The notes under the pieces: model-generated
Told to the model about the DNA's origin: nothing
The model's input: only the letters and a program-made list of their open reading frames with translations
The model's database searches: none
Made by a program: the position numbers and the translations under genes
Shown here: piece by piece, positions 34,705-44,298 of the stretch
How positions within the stretch are numbered: the stretch's first letter is position 1
Layout: each line of letters begins with the position of its first letter
Source: Actinomycetes bacterium
Lineage (GTDB): Bacteria > Actinomycetota > Acidimicrobiia > Acidimicrobiales > Acidimicrobiaceae
NCBI GenBank assembly: GCA_021805205.1
Contig: JAJZFV010000002.1
Location: forward strand, 62,001 to 126,000
Direction: 5' to 3'
DNA: 64,000 nucleotides

Positions 34705-35775
34705 TTAAATTCCCACCGACTCCGAAATCGCTTCAATCGTAGCGTCGATAGCAGTTGGTACCTCGATCTGCGAGATTGCAGTATCTGGGTCTTTTAGGCC
34801 ATGACCGGTCAGGACACATACCACAGTCGAACCAGCAGCCACCTCACTCTTCAATAGCCCTGCGACTGATGCAGCCGAGGCCGGCTCACAGAAGACCGAC
34901 TCCTTTTGGGCGAGGAGGCGATATGCAGCAAGGATCTCTTCGTCGGTTGCTGAGGTAATCGATCCGCCAGAGCTATCACGTGCCTCCAGGGCGCTCTCCC
35001 AAGAGGCTGGCTTTCCGATACGAATCGCAGTTGCAATTGTATCGGGATCATCTACCGGATGACCGAGAACTATTGGCGCAGCTCCTGCGGCCTGAACCCC
35101 ACACATCTTTGGTAGATTATCGCTCAATCCAGATTTGTAATACTCGTTATATCCCCTCCAGTAGGCGGTGATATTGCCGGCATTCCCAACTGGAATGAAG
35201 TGGTAATCAGGAGCAAAGCCCAATTGGTCAACGATCTCAAATGCTCCAGTCTTTTGACCCTCAATGCGGTGGGGATTTATCGAATTCACAACTGTAACCG
35301 GCTTGGTTTCGCCGAGTTCACGAACTATATCTAGAGCCTTATCGAAGTTCCCCTTTATCTGAACTACCTTGGCCCCGTAGATAAGCGCTTGCGCCAATTT
35401 ACCAAGCGCAATGTAGCCGGCCGGAATCAGAACCAGACAGCTCATCCCAGCTTTGGCGGCATATGCCGCAGCTGCAGCTGAAGTATTTCCAGTTGAAGCA
35501 CATACGACTGCCTTAGAGCCATCTTCGAGCGCTTTTGTAATTGCCATGGTCATTCCACGGTCTTTGAAAGATCCGGTGGGATTGGCACCCTCGTACTTGA
35601 GATATACGTTAGCCCCCGTAAGCTGTGATAGGTGGGGCGCTGGAATAAGCGGAGTCCTTCCTTCAAGAAGCGTCACTACCTTGGACCCCTTGGTATAGGG
35701 AAGGAAATCCTGATACTCGAGGATTAAACCACGCCAATTAAGTCGCTCACCTAAGCCACTCATACCTGCCACCAT
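34705..35775 (-). CDS. thrC: threonine synthase
   Basis: PLP enzyme converting O-phosphohomoserine to threonine. The PLP lysine is in [14 protein letters not shown] near residue 71, and the phosphate-binding glycine loop is [14 protein letters not shown] near residue 197. The 356-residue length and N-terminal GRTPLIPAP fit the actinobacterial short form. ATG at 35775 follows AGGAG at 8 nt. It is 39 bp after hom, in the same operon. Confidence 0.95.
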   Translation of the reverse strand: MVAGMSGLGERLNWRGLILEYQDFLPYTKGSKVVTLLEGRTPLIPAPHLSQLTGANVYLKYEGANPTGSFKDRGMTMAITKALEDGSKAVVCASTGNTSAAAAAYAAKAGMSCLVLIPAGYIALGKLAQALIYGAKVVQIKGNFDKALDIVRELGETKPVTVVNSINPHRIEGQKTGAFEIVDQLGFAPDYHFIPVGNAGNITAYWRGYNEYYKSGLSDNLPKMCGVQAAGAAPIVLGHPVDDPDTIATAIRIGKPASWESALEARDSSGGSITSATDEEILAAYRLLAQKESVFCEPASAASVAGLLKSEVAAGSTVVCVLTGHGLKDPDTAISQIEVPTAIDATIEAISESVGI

Positions 35776-35814
35776 CTCTAAAAGCTCCTACTTGGCAAAG
35801 ATAAAAATCAGAAT

Positions 35815-37107
35815 CTATTTGGCGTCAAATACCCTAATGAAACCCGCAACTCGCTTTACGGTCTCCAACTCACCTAACTCTTCAAGGGTACTATGGAGTG
35901 CCGACTCCGGGGCGGTGTGAGTAATAAAGACCAGTCGAGCCTCATCTCCCTTGCCCTCTTGCTCCATGGAGTAGATCGAGACCAGATTGCGACCAAAGAT
36001 CGAAGCGACTTGTGCCAGCACTCCTGGTCGGTCCTCTACATCTAATGCGACGTAGAAGCTATTTGAAGTAGTGGCAATATCAACTATCGCCGCTGAATCT
36101 CGACTCAGTTGACGTTCTGTGACTCCATAAGAGAGGTTATGGGCCGCATCTATTATGTCGCCAAGAACAGCACTTGCCGTAGGAGAGCCACCGGCGCCCC
36201 GACCGTAAAACATTAACTCACCTACCGCATCGCCGGTTACAAAAACTGCGTTAAAGGAGTCTCTTACAAGTGCCAACGGATGGCTAATTGGAACCAAGCT
36301 TGGATGAACTCGAACTGAGATGGTCTCGCTACCGCCAGAGTGTTCGTCAAGTTCACATATTGCCAAGAGCTTTATCTCGAATCCATGGCGCTTTGCAAAG
36401 GCTATGTCGTCACTTGTTATCTTGGTAATGCCTTCACGGTAGACATCTTCGAAGCGTACTAGCTTTCCAAAAGCTACCGTGGCGAGGATTGCAGCCTTAG
36501 CTCGTGCATCGTCGCCTTCAACGTCGGCGCTCGGATCAGCCTCAGCGTAGCCAAGATCGGTAGCAATTCTCAAAGCCTCTTCGTACGAAGCACCACTATC
36601 TGACATTGAAGATAGAATGAAGTTAGTAGTGCCATTTACGATTCCAGCTATACGTCGAACCCTCTCTCCTACCAGAGAGACCCTTAAGGAGCGAATCAGC
36701 GGAATACCTCCCGCTACCGCAGCTTCAAAAAAGATGTCCTTTCGAGAATCGTCGGCTAATTTGGTCAACTCCGCGCCGGCGACTGCTAAAAGAGCTTTGT
36801 TGGCTGTCACTACTGACTTGCCAGAGACTATTGCAGTTTCAATGAGGTGTCGAGCCGGATCTATACCACCCATCACCTCCACGATGATGTCGATCTCCGG
36901 ATCGGTTACTACCTCATTTGGATCGTCAGTGAGAATTTTTCGATCCACCCATTCGCCTCGGTCACGCGTGAGGTCGCGAACCGCAATTCTACAAACCTGC
37001 AACTCTTCGCCGGTTTGAGCCTTTATCTGCAAACCACCGGTTGAAATCAGTCGCACCAACTCGCTTCCGACATTGCCACAACCTAGAAGGCCGATACGAA
37101 CTGGAAT
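35815..37107 (-). CDS. hom: homoserine dehydrogenase, probable ATT start
   Basis: NAD(P)-dependent reduction of aspartate semialdehyde to homoserine, feeding threonine and methionine. The Rossmann motif GLLGCGNVGSELV is encoded only if translation starts upstream of the first TTG (37059). The frame is closed by TAG at 37108-37110. The sole start that keeps the motif is ATT at 37105-37107, which follows a GGCGGTGA ribosome site at ideal spacing. The result is 430 residues, the usual length. The catalytic region (GIVNGTTNFILSSM) and a C-terminal ACT domain (DRPGVLAQVASIFG) are present. A sequencing error or an amber mutation after the GTG at 37116 is the alternative. Confidence 0.9.
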   Translation of the reverse strand: MPVRIGLLGCGNVGSELVRLISTGGLQIKAQTGEELQVCRIAVRDLTRDRGEWVDRKILTDDPNEVVTDPEIDIIVEVMGGIDPARHLIETAIVSGKSVVTANKALLAVAGAELTKLADDSRKDIFFEAAVAGGIPLIRSLRVSLVGERVRRIAGIVNGTTNFILSSMSDSGASYEEALRIATDLGYAEADPSADVEGDDARAKAAILATVAFGKLVRFEDVYREGITKITSDDIAFAKRHGFEIKLLAICELDEHSGGSETISVRVHPSLVPISHPLALVRDSFNAVFVTGDAVGELMFYGRGAGGSPTASAVLGDIIDAAHNLSYGVTERQLSRDSAAIVDIATTSNSFYVALDVEDRPGVLAQVASIFGRNLVSIYSMEQEGKGDEARLVFITHTAPESALHSTLEELGELETVKRVAGFIRVFDAK

Positions 37108-37112
37108 CTAAC

Positions 37113-37120
37113 TCACCGCC
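37113..37120 (-). promoter_or_regulatory. ribosome-binding site that decides the hom start
   Basis: On the minus strand GGCGGTGA matches the anti-Shine-Dalgarno complement in seven of eight positions. GGCGG is followed after 8 nt by ATT (37105-37107). No such site precedes the TTG at 37059. Confidence 0.55.
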
Positions 37121-37264
37121 TAATAAATGACACTCAACGAAACAGAGACGACTTACAGAAGTCCAAACTTCGTCCCCGAAATACTGCCTACTTATATCGT
37201 ATCGCCTAAGGTGCAAAAGACATTAAACATCCGACTTTTAGCCCTGATTCAACCAAATTGATCT

Positions 37265-38542
37265 TTAATAGACCTCAAGCCTCAAAAGGTCGTCGTAGTT
37301 TTCTCCTCTAATCGCTAAACGGTGACCACTTGAATTTACGAAGACTACCGGCGGACGGGGAACTCGATTGTAGTTTGAGGCCATGGAGTAGCCATATGCA
37401 CCCGTCACTGGGGTAGCGATCACATCACCGACTACAACATCACCGGGCAAAAAAGCATCTTTAATTATCACATCGCCACTTTCGCAGTGCTTCCCGACGA
37501 TCCTAAAGTTCTTATCGCGATCCGAGGCGACGGCGCGAGGCAAAAAGGCCTCGTATCCAGAGTCGTAGATGACAGGTCTAGGGTTATCGCTCATTCCCCC
37601 ATCGACGGCGAGGTAAGTACGAACACCCTCAACCTCTTTCAAAGTGCCAACCGTATAGAAAGTCAACGCAGACGATGCAACGATCGCCCTACCAGGCTCA
37701 ACAATAACCTCATAGTCGAAGTCGAGAGCCAGTTCGTCAAGTGTAGCGGTGAGAGTCTTGGCCCATATATCGAAGTCACCGCTCTCTTCGTAGTTGAGGT
37801 AAGCAACTCCGATTCCGCCACCTAGGTTTATTACTCGAGGGCGGTAGTCTCGCAGTAGTGGCGCCAAGGCTTCTACCTCTTTTCGAAACGATTCAAGTAG
37901 AAAGATCTGGGAACCAATGTGGGCGTGAATCCCCATAAATTTGAGATTCTCCGCCTCCAAGATGGTCTCGATCGCCCTATTGGCAGCCCCACTAGAGACC
38001 GAGAATCCAAACTTGGAGTCCTCTTGGCCGGTCATGATATATTCATGGGTGTGAGCTTCGACTCCGGGAGTAACCCGAACCAGAACCGGAACCGACTGCT
38101 TCGAACCTACTGTAGTTTCGATAAGCCTCTCGATTTCGTTGAATGAGTCGACCACAATTAGTCCGACTCCATAGGAGATGGCATCCCCAAGTTCAGACGA
38201 AGACTTATTGTTTCCATGGAATATGAGACGGCTACCGGGAAAACCAGCTGCCCTAGCCACCGCTAATTCGCCACCAGAAGCGACGTCTAACAGTATGTCG
38301 AACTCTTTCAGGATATTAAGCAGAGCCACGGAGAGAAATGCCTTGGAGGCATATGCGACCTTCCATCTCGCAGCACCCACTAAACGGCGTACCTTATCTA
38401 CAATATCGTCGGTGTCGTATACAAAAAGAGGTGTGCCATAGGCCTGCACAAGCTCTTCAAAACCGACGTTGTGAAGCTCCAACTTTCCTTCACTGTTCGT
38501 AGCGGCACCTAACGGAAGTAGGTGTGGGCTAAGCGGATTCAA
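37265..38542 (-). CDS. lysA: diaminopimelate decarboxylase
   Basis: PLP enzyme that decarboxylates meso-diaminopimelate to lysine. The PLP lysine sits in VAYASKAF near residue 62. The glycine-rich phosphate site is NLGGGIGVAY near residue 240, and the C-terminal catalytic Cys-Glu pair is in KHCESGDV near residue 350. TTG start at 38542; 425 residues is normal. It lies between argS and hom, as in mycobacteria. Its presence shows that the cell makes meso-DAP. Confidence 0.95.
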   Translation of the reverse strand: MNPLSPHLLPLGAATNSEGKLELHNVGFEELVQAYGTPLFVYDTDDIVDKVRRLVGAARWKVAYASKAFLSVALLNILKEFDILLDVASGGELAVARAAGFPGSRLIFHGNNKSSSELGDAISYGVGLIVVDSFNEIERLIETTVGSKQSVPVLVRVTPGVEAHTHEYIMTGQEDSKFGFSVSSGAANRAIETILEAENLKFMGIHAHIGSQIFLLESFRKEVEALAPLLRDYRPRVINLGGGIGVAYLNYEESGDFDIWAKTLTATLDELALDFDYEVIVEPGRAIVASSALTFYTVGTLKEVEGVRTYLAVDGGMSDNPRPVIYDSGYEAFLPRAVASDRDKNFRIVGKHCESGDVIIKDAFLPGDVVVGDVIATPVTGAYGYSMASNYNRVPRPPVVFVNSSGHRLAIRGENYDDLLRLEVY

Positions 38543-38591
38543 CGGACACTTCTTTCAACTCCGATATATTACAAGCACAAATTGCCATCTT

Positions 38592-40205
38592 CTACATCTG
38601 CTCCGGCGCCGTAACTCCGACGAGAGAAAGGCCTACCCGCAGTGCTACTTGACATCCTCGAACCAAGATAATTCGAGCCGCAACCACTTCGCTGGAGGCT
38701 CCGAGGATTGAACAGTCGTGATAGAAGCCATGAAAGGCGGAGGCGAATTCTTTTAGCCAGCCTACGATCTTGTAGGGTGCCCTTTCTCTAGCCGCAAATT
38801 CAACTGTCTCATCCAATCGAGCCATAACCTTTAATAATTCGATCTCTCGTGGGTGCTCCAAGAGGGCCATGTTGACCCCTGCCAGAGTGGGGTCTTCAAT
38901 TCCTCTTTCGATACGCATACGTTCCACCGCTGCCATGCGGGCGTGGGCATATTGAATGTAGTAGACGGGATTATCCATGGACTTAGATCGAACACTTTCA
39001 AGGTCGACCGTTGTCGCTCGGTCAATGGAGGTTGACAGCGAAAGTAGTCTCATGGCGCTTGGGCCAATCTCATCTGTAACCTCACCAAGATCAACGACGT
39101 TGCCCTTACGCTTGGAAAACTTAACTACTTCATCGTCGCGGACCAGAGAAACCATCTGGCCTAAAAGTATCTCAAGGCGATCGCTTTCCACCCCAAGGGC
39201 CAACATCGCCCCTTTGAGGCTAGGGACCTGGCCCTGATGGTCAGCTCCAAAGATATCGATCGCATAGTCAAAGCCACGCATCACAAGTTTGTTGTAGTGG
39301 TATGCGATATCGCCAGCTAAGTAAGTTAAGTCGCCGTTCTCCTTGGTGAGGTAGCGGTCGCGGCTATCTCCAAATTCGGTTGCGCGAAAGACCTTTTTCC
39401 CATCTATGACATCTATGACGCCAGCCTCTTCCATCACAGAAATCACTTCTGCTACGAGTCCGGACTCTTCAATTGAAGCTTGGCTGTACCAGTTGTCAAA
39501 TTCAATTTCAAGCTTGGCGAGGCTCTCTTTGATGAAGACGAGAATCTGCTCCGCAGCCCATCTGCCTGCCTCAGTGATGTCGTCGGTACCCTTATAGGTT
39601 TTAGCAAGATCGGCGACGTACGAACCTGAATAACCGCCCTCTGGCACCTCTTCACCATTTCGAAGCGCGACTATAGATCCGCCAAGTGCCCTTATTTGAC
39701 CACCTGTATCGTTGACGTAGTATTCGGTAGAGACCTGAAAATTAACGAATCTCAGAAGGCGTCCAAGTGAATCACCGTACGATGCCCACCAACCATTTCC
39801 AAGGTGTAGAGGACCAGTGGGGTTAGCAGAGACGAACTCCAAGAGTAGACGTGCGCCCTTTCCTACGTCTACTCTTCCATAACCACTCTCGCCTAGCTCT
39901 AATGCAAGGCGTATCTCGTCGTGTAGCCAATCTCGGTTGAGTTTAAAGTTGATAAATCCTGGGCCAGCCACAGATATCGATTCGATATTTGGATCTTGTG
40001 CCCCCTCTATTTCATTCAAGAGTGAATCAGCAAATACTCGAGGGTTCATAGAGGCAGCTTTTGCTCCAATCAGTGCCGCATTGGTTGCGAAGTCACCAAA
40101 CTCTGGACGTGCTGGTTCAGTTATATCGAAGCTGAGGTCCAAATAACCAAGTCGTTCGGCGGCGCTACCTACTACCGAGTGCAAGTGCTTCTTTATCTGC
40201 AACAC
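38592..40205 (-). CDS. argS: arginyl-tRNA synthetase
   Basis: Class I aminoacyl-tRNA synthetase. The N-terminal Add1 domain (about 1-85) is followed by the HIGH-equivalent SANPTGPLHLGNGW near residues 110-123 and the KMSKS-equivalent VKFSKRKGN near residue 356. The C-terminal DALR anticodon domain contains YYIQYAHARM. GTG start at 40205 after AGGAA. It is the first gene of the minus-strand cluster and lies opposite the tRNA-Arg gene. Confidence 0.95.
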   Translation of the reverse strand: MLQIKKHLHSVVGSAAERLGYLDLSFDITEPARPEFGDFATNAALIGAKAASMNPRVFADSLLNEIEGAQDPNIESISVAGPGFINFKLNRDWLHDEIRLALELGESGYGRVDVGKGARLLLEFVSANPTGPLHLGNGWWASYGDSLGRLLRFVNFQVSTEYYVNDTGGQIRALGGSIVALRNGEEVPEGGYSGSYVADLAKTYKGTDDITEAGRWAAEQILVFIKESLAKLEIEFDNWYSQASIEESGLVAEVISVMEEAGVIDVIDGKKVFRATEFGDSRDRYLTKENGDLTYLAGDIAYHYNKLVMRGFDYAIDIFGADHQGQVPSLKGAMLALGVESDRLEILLGQMVSLVRDDEVVKFSKRKGNVVDLGEVTDEIGPSAMRLLSLSTSIDRATTVDLESVRSKSMDNPVYYIQYAHARMAAVERMRIERGIEDPTLAGVNMALLEHPREIELLKVMARLDETVEFAARERAPYKIVGWLKEFASAFHGFYHDCSILGASSEVVAARIILVRGCQVALRVGLSLVGVTAPEQM

Positions 40206-40337
40206 CTTTTCATATTCCTTTCGCCCAGTCTTTACATCCTACCTGATATTTCTCTTCCAACTTTTTACCAGCGACCCAGCGACTTATGAAAAAGGTACTT
40301 CTTCACTTGCTTCTCGAAACTAGATTGTTATTATCGT

Positions 40338-40409
<72 letters not shown>

Positions 40410-40635
40410 CAAGTAACAGGCTCAAAAAGATTGGACATTCAAAAGAAAATACCTCTTGGCGTGATGTGAAGACTTTTAACTTTGAGTAGCTAAAAGCGGC
40501 AATATTCCCAACTACTTAGAGGTAGCAGTGAGAATTGCGATTCGAATTCACGCTACATTGGCATTATTTTCAGGAAACGTTAAATACCAGCGATAGGCTT
40601 AAGGGCAAGTTTTGTCTAGAGGACGTCTTTAAATA
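40410..40635. other. intergenic before murE
   Basis: About 225 bp with no gene recognised; presumably holds the murE promoter. Confidence 0.45.
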
Positions 40636-42153
40636 GTGAAAATTACACTAACCCAATTGGCGAAGAGACTCCCCGAGTCATACGTGGTGGGTCCTGACGT
40701 CACCATCGTCGGAGTCACCCACGACTCGCGCAAGGTCGAAGACGGATTTGCATACGCTGCCATGACTGGATCGCATTCAAACGGTTACGACTTTATAAAG
40801 CCAGCGGTCAACCTTGGGGCAAACGCAATAATTTGTTCTGAGCCAAAGCTGATCTCTCCCGAGGTCCAAAGTAAAGTTTCACTCCTAGTAGTCCCGTCGG
40901 TTAGACAAACTTTGGGTCTGATAGCGTGCGAGGTCTACGACCACCCCAGTTCTAGACTGTCACTGGTAGGCGTCACCGGAACCAATGGCAAGACCACTAC
41001 CTCATTCTTACTAGATGCAGCCTTGTCACACGCGGAGCTCGCAACAGGGGTAATCGGAACAATTGAAGTCAGAAGCGCCAACAATAGGGTCGGTTCCACG
41101 TTCACAACTCCCGAAGGGCCAGACCTACAGTACCTTCTCAACGAAATGGCAAATGGCGGAGCTGACGTTGTTTCAATGGAGGTCTCTTCACATGGCCTCG
41201 ACCAATATCGAGTTGACGGTACTTTTTTCAAAATAGGAATCTTTACCAACCTGTCACCCGAACACCTCGACTACCACGGGACGATGGAACAGTACTTCTA
41301 CGCCAAGTCAAAACTCTTCGATCAAAACCGCTGTGGCAAAGCTATTATCAACGTCGACGACCCATGGGGTAGACGTTTGAGCAATATCGTTTCGATTCCT
41401 GTAACTACATTCGGCCACGCCAAGGACGCTGATTACCGCATCGAGAGAGTGGACGTTGACCTTTCCCAAACTACTTTTACTCTCAGCCACGAAGGTAAGA
41501 GCTACCAAATTTCAACCAAAATAATTGGCGCAATAAACGCCTATAACGCAGCAGCCGCCTTTATCGCGGCACTTGATTTGGGTGTTAGCGCCGAAGATGC
41601 CACTAAAGGCATCGAGGAGTGCGAATCGGTTGATGGACGCTTCCAAATAGTTCGTGCAGGACAGCCTGGTATGGTCGTAGTAGATTACGCCCATACCCCT
41701 GACTCAATTGCAAACCTAATCAACACGGTGAGATCCCTGATAGCTCCAGGAGGCAAGGTTTACGCAATTGGAGGAGCGAGGGGCGGTCGTGACCGCTTTA
41801 AACGACCGAGTTTAGGTGCAAGTCTATCCATGGCAGATGTGGCTATATTGACTACCGACAATCCTGGCGATGAAGATCCTGAAGCAATAGCAATGCAGCT
41901 ATTTCTTGGAACTCTCGATTCGCATAACTGCGACGTTAGGGTAATAATCGACCGCGCCGAAGCAATTGCGTTCGCAGTCCAAAATGCTACCGAAGATGAC
42001 GCCGTCGTAATTGTTGGGCGTGGCCACGAAACTACAATCCGAATCGGTTCCACCATCGTTCACCTTGATGACCGAGAAGAGGTAGCAAAGGCAGCAGCAA
42101 AATTTACTACCGCTCAAAGCGTAGCGACCACCTTTGAGAGTCTGGCGATATAG
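40636..42153 (+). CDS. murE: UDP-MurNAc-tripeptide synthetase
   Basis: Mur ligase adding the third amino acid to the peptidoglycan stem. ATP loop VGVTGTNGKTT at 111-121, carbamylated Lys224 in FYAKSKLF, and C-terminal substrate region GRGHE near 455. The residue-3 motif reads Asp408-Asn409-Pro410-Gly411. DAP-adding enzymes have Arg at the fourth position, and Lys-adding enzymes Ala or Asn, so specificity is not obvious; the nearby lysA shows that DAP is available. GTG start at 40636. It stands apart from any visible division cluster and overlaps the next gene by one base. Confidence 0.93.
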   Translation: MKITLTQLAKRLPESYVVGPDVTIVGVTHDSRKVEDGFAYAAMTGSHSNGYDFIKPAVNLGANAIICSEPKLISPEVQSKVSLLVVPSVRQTLGLIACEVYDHPSSRLSLVGVTGTNGKTTTSFLLDAALSHAELATGVIGTIEVRSANNRVGSTFTTPEGPDLQYLLNEMANGGADVVSMEVSSHGLDQYRVDGTFFKIGIFTNLSPEHLDYHGTMEQYFYAKSKLFDQNRCGKAIINVDDPWGRRLSNIVSIPVTTFGHAKDADYRIERVDVDLSQTTFTLSHEGKSYQISTKIIGAINAYNAAAAFIAALDLGVSAEDATKGIEECESVDGRFQIVRAGQPGMVVVDYAHTPDSIANLINTVRSLIAPGGKVYAIGGARGGRDRFKRPSLGASLSMADVAILTTDNPGDEDPEAIAMQLFLGTLDSHNCDVRVIIDRAEAIAFAVQNATEDDAVVIVGRGHETTIRIGSTIVHLDDREEVAKAAAKFTTAQSVATTFESLAI

Positions 42154-43028
42154 TGGGCCAAGATTCCGCCATTTCAGTCGTAGTCACCTGCTACAACGGC
42201 GCCGCGACGATCGCTGAGACTATTAACTCAATTTTAGATCAAAGAAGTGAGCCACTAGAAATCATCGCCGTCGACGACGGATCCACCGATGCATCGGTGG
42301 AAATACTTCAAGGATACGGAGACGAAATTCGTCTCATTGTTCGGGAAAACGGCGGACCGTCGCGCGCGCGAAATACTGGAATCGCCGCGGCTCAAGGCAG
42401 CTGGATCTGCTTCTGTGACGGAGATGATCTTTGGCATCCCGATAAGTTGAGTCGCCAGATCGAAGCTTCCCATAAAAACCCCGAGATAAAGATTTTTGCC
42501 ACATCTTGGCGGCGCAGATCAGAGGAGCTATCATCCGATGATACCGGAAACCACATTGTGAAACGAACCGACCTTATAAGGTTGAATCAATTTCAAACTT
42601 CAACAGTCATGATCGAGGCGTCAATATTCCAAGAAGTAGGTGGCTTTGACCCAAATGTTGACGTAGCCGAAGATTGGGAGATGTGGATTCGCGCTTGTCA
42701 GTTATCCGATGTCTTGATTGATGAATCTCCCCTAGTTATGTATCGCGACTCTCCAAAAGGCGTCTCCAAAGACCTCACTACCCTATTTGAAAAGTGCACT
42801 TCCGTAATGGCAAACGCCTACGACTCAGGCGGCTTGTCGCTAAATCAACGCGATGAACTGCTCGCTTGGCATCGCCAGCGTATTCTCATTGGTCAGATAT
42901 TAACTAAGAATATCGGCCCAGCGATAAAGATGACGGCCGAGACACTGAGAGACTCTGGACCGACCAACAACGCCAAGGCGCTACTTCGATACACGATTCC
43001 ATTTTTACGTTCACGTGCAAAGAAGTAG
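42153..43028 (+). CDS. family 2 glycosyltransferase
   Basis: GT-A fold glycosyltransferase of 291 residues. ISVVVTCYNGAATIAETINS starts at residue 7, and the nucleotide-sugar motif DDGSTD is near residue 41. The metal-binding region CDGDDLWHPDKL is near residue 88, and a later AEDWEMWIR near residue 170 is a typical catalytic-base segment. Its GTG start shares one base with the murE stop, so it is translationally coupled. No membrane helix is visible. It may glycosylate a cell-envelope polymer; acceptor unknown. Confidence 0.88.
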   Translation: MGQDSAISVVVTCYNGAATIAETINSILDQRSEPLEIIAVDDGSTDASVEILQGYGDEIRLIVRENGGPSRARNTGIAAAQGSWICFCDGDDLWHPDKLSRQIEASHKNPEIKIFATSWRRRSEELSSDDTGNHIVKRTDLIRLNQFQTSTVMIEASIFQEVGGFDPNVDVAEDWEMWIRACQLSDVLIDESPLVMYRDSPKGVSKDLTTLFEKCTSVMANAYDSGGLSLNQRDELLAWHRQRILIGQILTKNIGPAIKMTAETLRDSGPTNNAKALLRYTIPFLRSRAKK

Positions 43029-43145
43029 AAGAAACTCCACTTCAGATATCTATTCTTTGTCGATCCCCGGTCTAATTCCGCATTTACGCAAGACCATCTT
43101 TAGTGGACCGCCACTAACCCAACGCCCAACACTTAACTAAATTAT

Positions 43146-43814
43146 CTAATTGTCGCTATCGCTGGAGGAGTCCCCAGCATCAGATGGCCCCGATGACAAC
43201 GCTTCTTGTCGCTCCTTACGCTTTCGTCTGACAATTAGAAGGATGATGCCCAAGATGATGATAGCCATCAAAATATAACCGGCCACGCTAGAATACGATT
43301 GGACCTTCTTGAAGCTCGCACCTGCTAGGTAGCCCGCAAGTGTAAAACCGACTGCCCAACTAACACCGCCTAGAACATTGAAGATTAGAAATGTAGGGTA
43401 GTGCATTCCACCCATGCCGGCCAAACCTGGGACAAAAGCCCTAAGAGCAGCTGCGAACCTTCCGAGAAAGACTCCGAAGCCTCCTCTCCTTGAGATGAAA
43501 GACTCTGCCAATGAAACATGATCGGGCTTTAAGAATCGTCGTCCCAACTTCGAACCCAAAATCCGCCTACCGTAGACCCTCCCTACAAAGTAGCCAACGG
43601 TATCGCCCAAGATTGCACCAACAATAGCTGCACTAATGGCTAACGCCAGAGAGATCCGATGCTCATAGGCGAGTACCCCGCCAATAATCACAGCCGTCTC
43701 ACCTGGGAATACGAATCCAAGAAATACAGAAGACTCGAGCGCCGGAAAGAGGAAGATGAGGAATGCAGCGGTCCATCCACTTAGAGACAGCAGGTTGTTT
43801 GTGATAAACGACAT
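43146..43814 (-). CDS. DedA family membrane protein
   Basis: DedA/VTT-domain protein of 222 residues with about five helices. Typical elements are FPGETAVIIGGVLA near residue 36, GDTVGYFVGRVYGRR near residue 69, GRFAAALRAFVPGLAGMG near residue 117 and an SWAVGFTLAGYLAG segment. Several members flip undecaprenyl phosphate or phosphatidylethanolamine. The charged C-terminal tail ends in an Asp/Ser run. It is on its own, downstream of the oxidase operon terminator. Confidence 0.9.
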   Translation of the reverse strand: MSFITNNLLSLSGWTAAFLIFLFPALESSVFLGFVFPGETAVIIGGVLAYEHRISLALAISAAIVGAILGDTVGYFVGRVYGRRILGSKLGRRFLKPDHVSLAESFISRRGGFGVFLGRFAAALRAFVPGLAGMGGMHYPTFLIFNVLGGVSWAVGFTLAGYLAGASFKKVQSYSSVAGYILMAIIILGIILLIVRRKRKERQEALSSGPSDAGDSSSDSDN

Positions 43815-43852
43815 AGCTAGATACTACATCTTTTATCTGACCTTTAAATGAA

Positions 43853-43881
43853 TAGCGAGGTGGCCGAAAGCCACCTCGCTA
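43853..43881 (-). terminator. terminator of the respiratory operon
   Basis: TAGCGAGGTGGC (43853-43864) pairs perfectly with 43870-43881 around CGAAA, 25 bp after the ctaF stop. On the minus strand it is followed by TTCATTT. Confidence 0.75.
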
Positions 43882-43905
43882 CGTGTTGAAACTTTAGAAT
43901 CGACC

Positions 43906-44298
43906 CTAGATTACGCCGCCTCGGCGACTCTCAAGGGTAACCGAAGTTGCAGCAAAGATCAAAAGGGCTCCGCCAATTACCAGCATCCATTCACCGAATA
44001 CCAGAGAGAGACCCGACATGAATGCGCCCATTCCTAAAACAAACGGCCAGATAGTATTGCCGGGGAAAGCTCCGATAGCGCCCTTGCTTTCAGCAACAGT
44101 AGCGGTCTCCGAATCCTCTGGACGCGGATCCATCCGCCGCTTCCACCAGCCAAAGTAGAGGGCGGGCATAATTCCCAAACCGGCAGTGCCGAAGAGCATC
44201 GTTGCTCCGCCGTAGTCCTTAGCCCAGAAGAAGTAGACGGTCATCACCAAAAGGACGAAGACACCGATACCCATGTAAATACGATATTCAACCTTCAT
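43906..44298 (-). CDS. ctaF: cytochrome c oxidase subunit IV
   Basis: Actinobacterial-type subunit IV of the aa3 oxidase (130 residues). Two N-terminal helices, a cytoplasmic loop with YFGWWKRRMDPRPED near residues 48-62, then two C-terminal helices. It begins directly after the ctaD stop (TAG-ATG), the last gene of the seven-gene operon. Confidence 0.88.
   Translation of the reverse strand: MKVEYRIYMGIGVFVLLVMTVYFFWAKDYGGATMLFGTAGLGIMPALYFGWWKRRMDPRPEDSETATVAESKGAIGAFPGNTIWPFVLGMGAFMSGLSLVFGEWMLVIGGALLIFAATSVTLESRRGGVI

Noticed and set aside
35815-37059. hom starting at TTG 37059
   Set aside because: That start removes the NAD-binding glycine motif and has no ribosome site.
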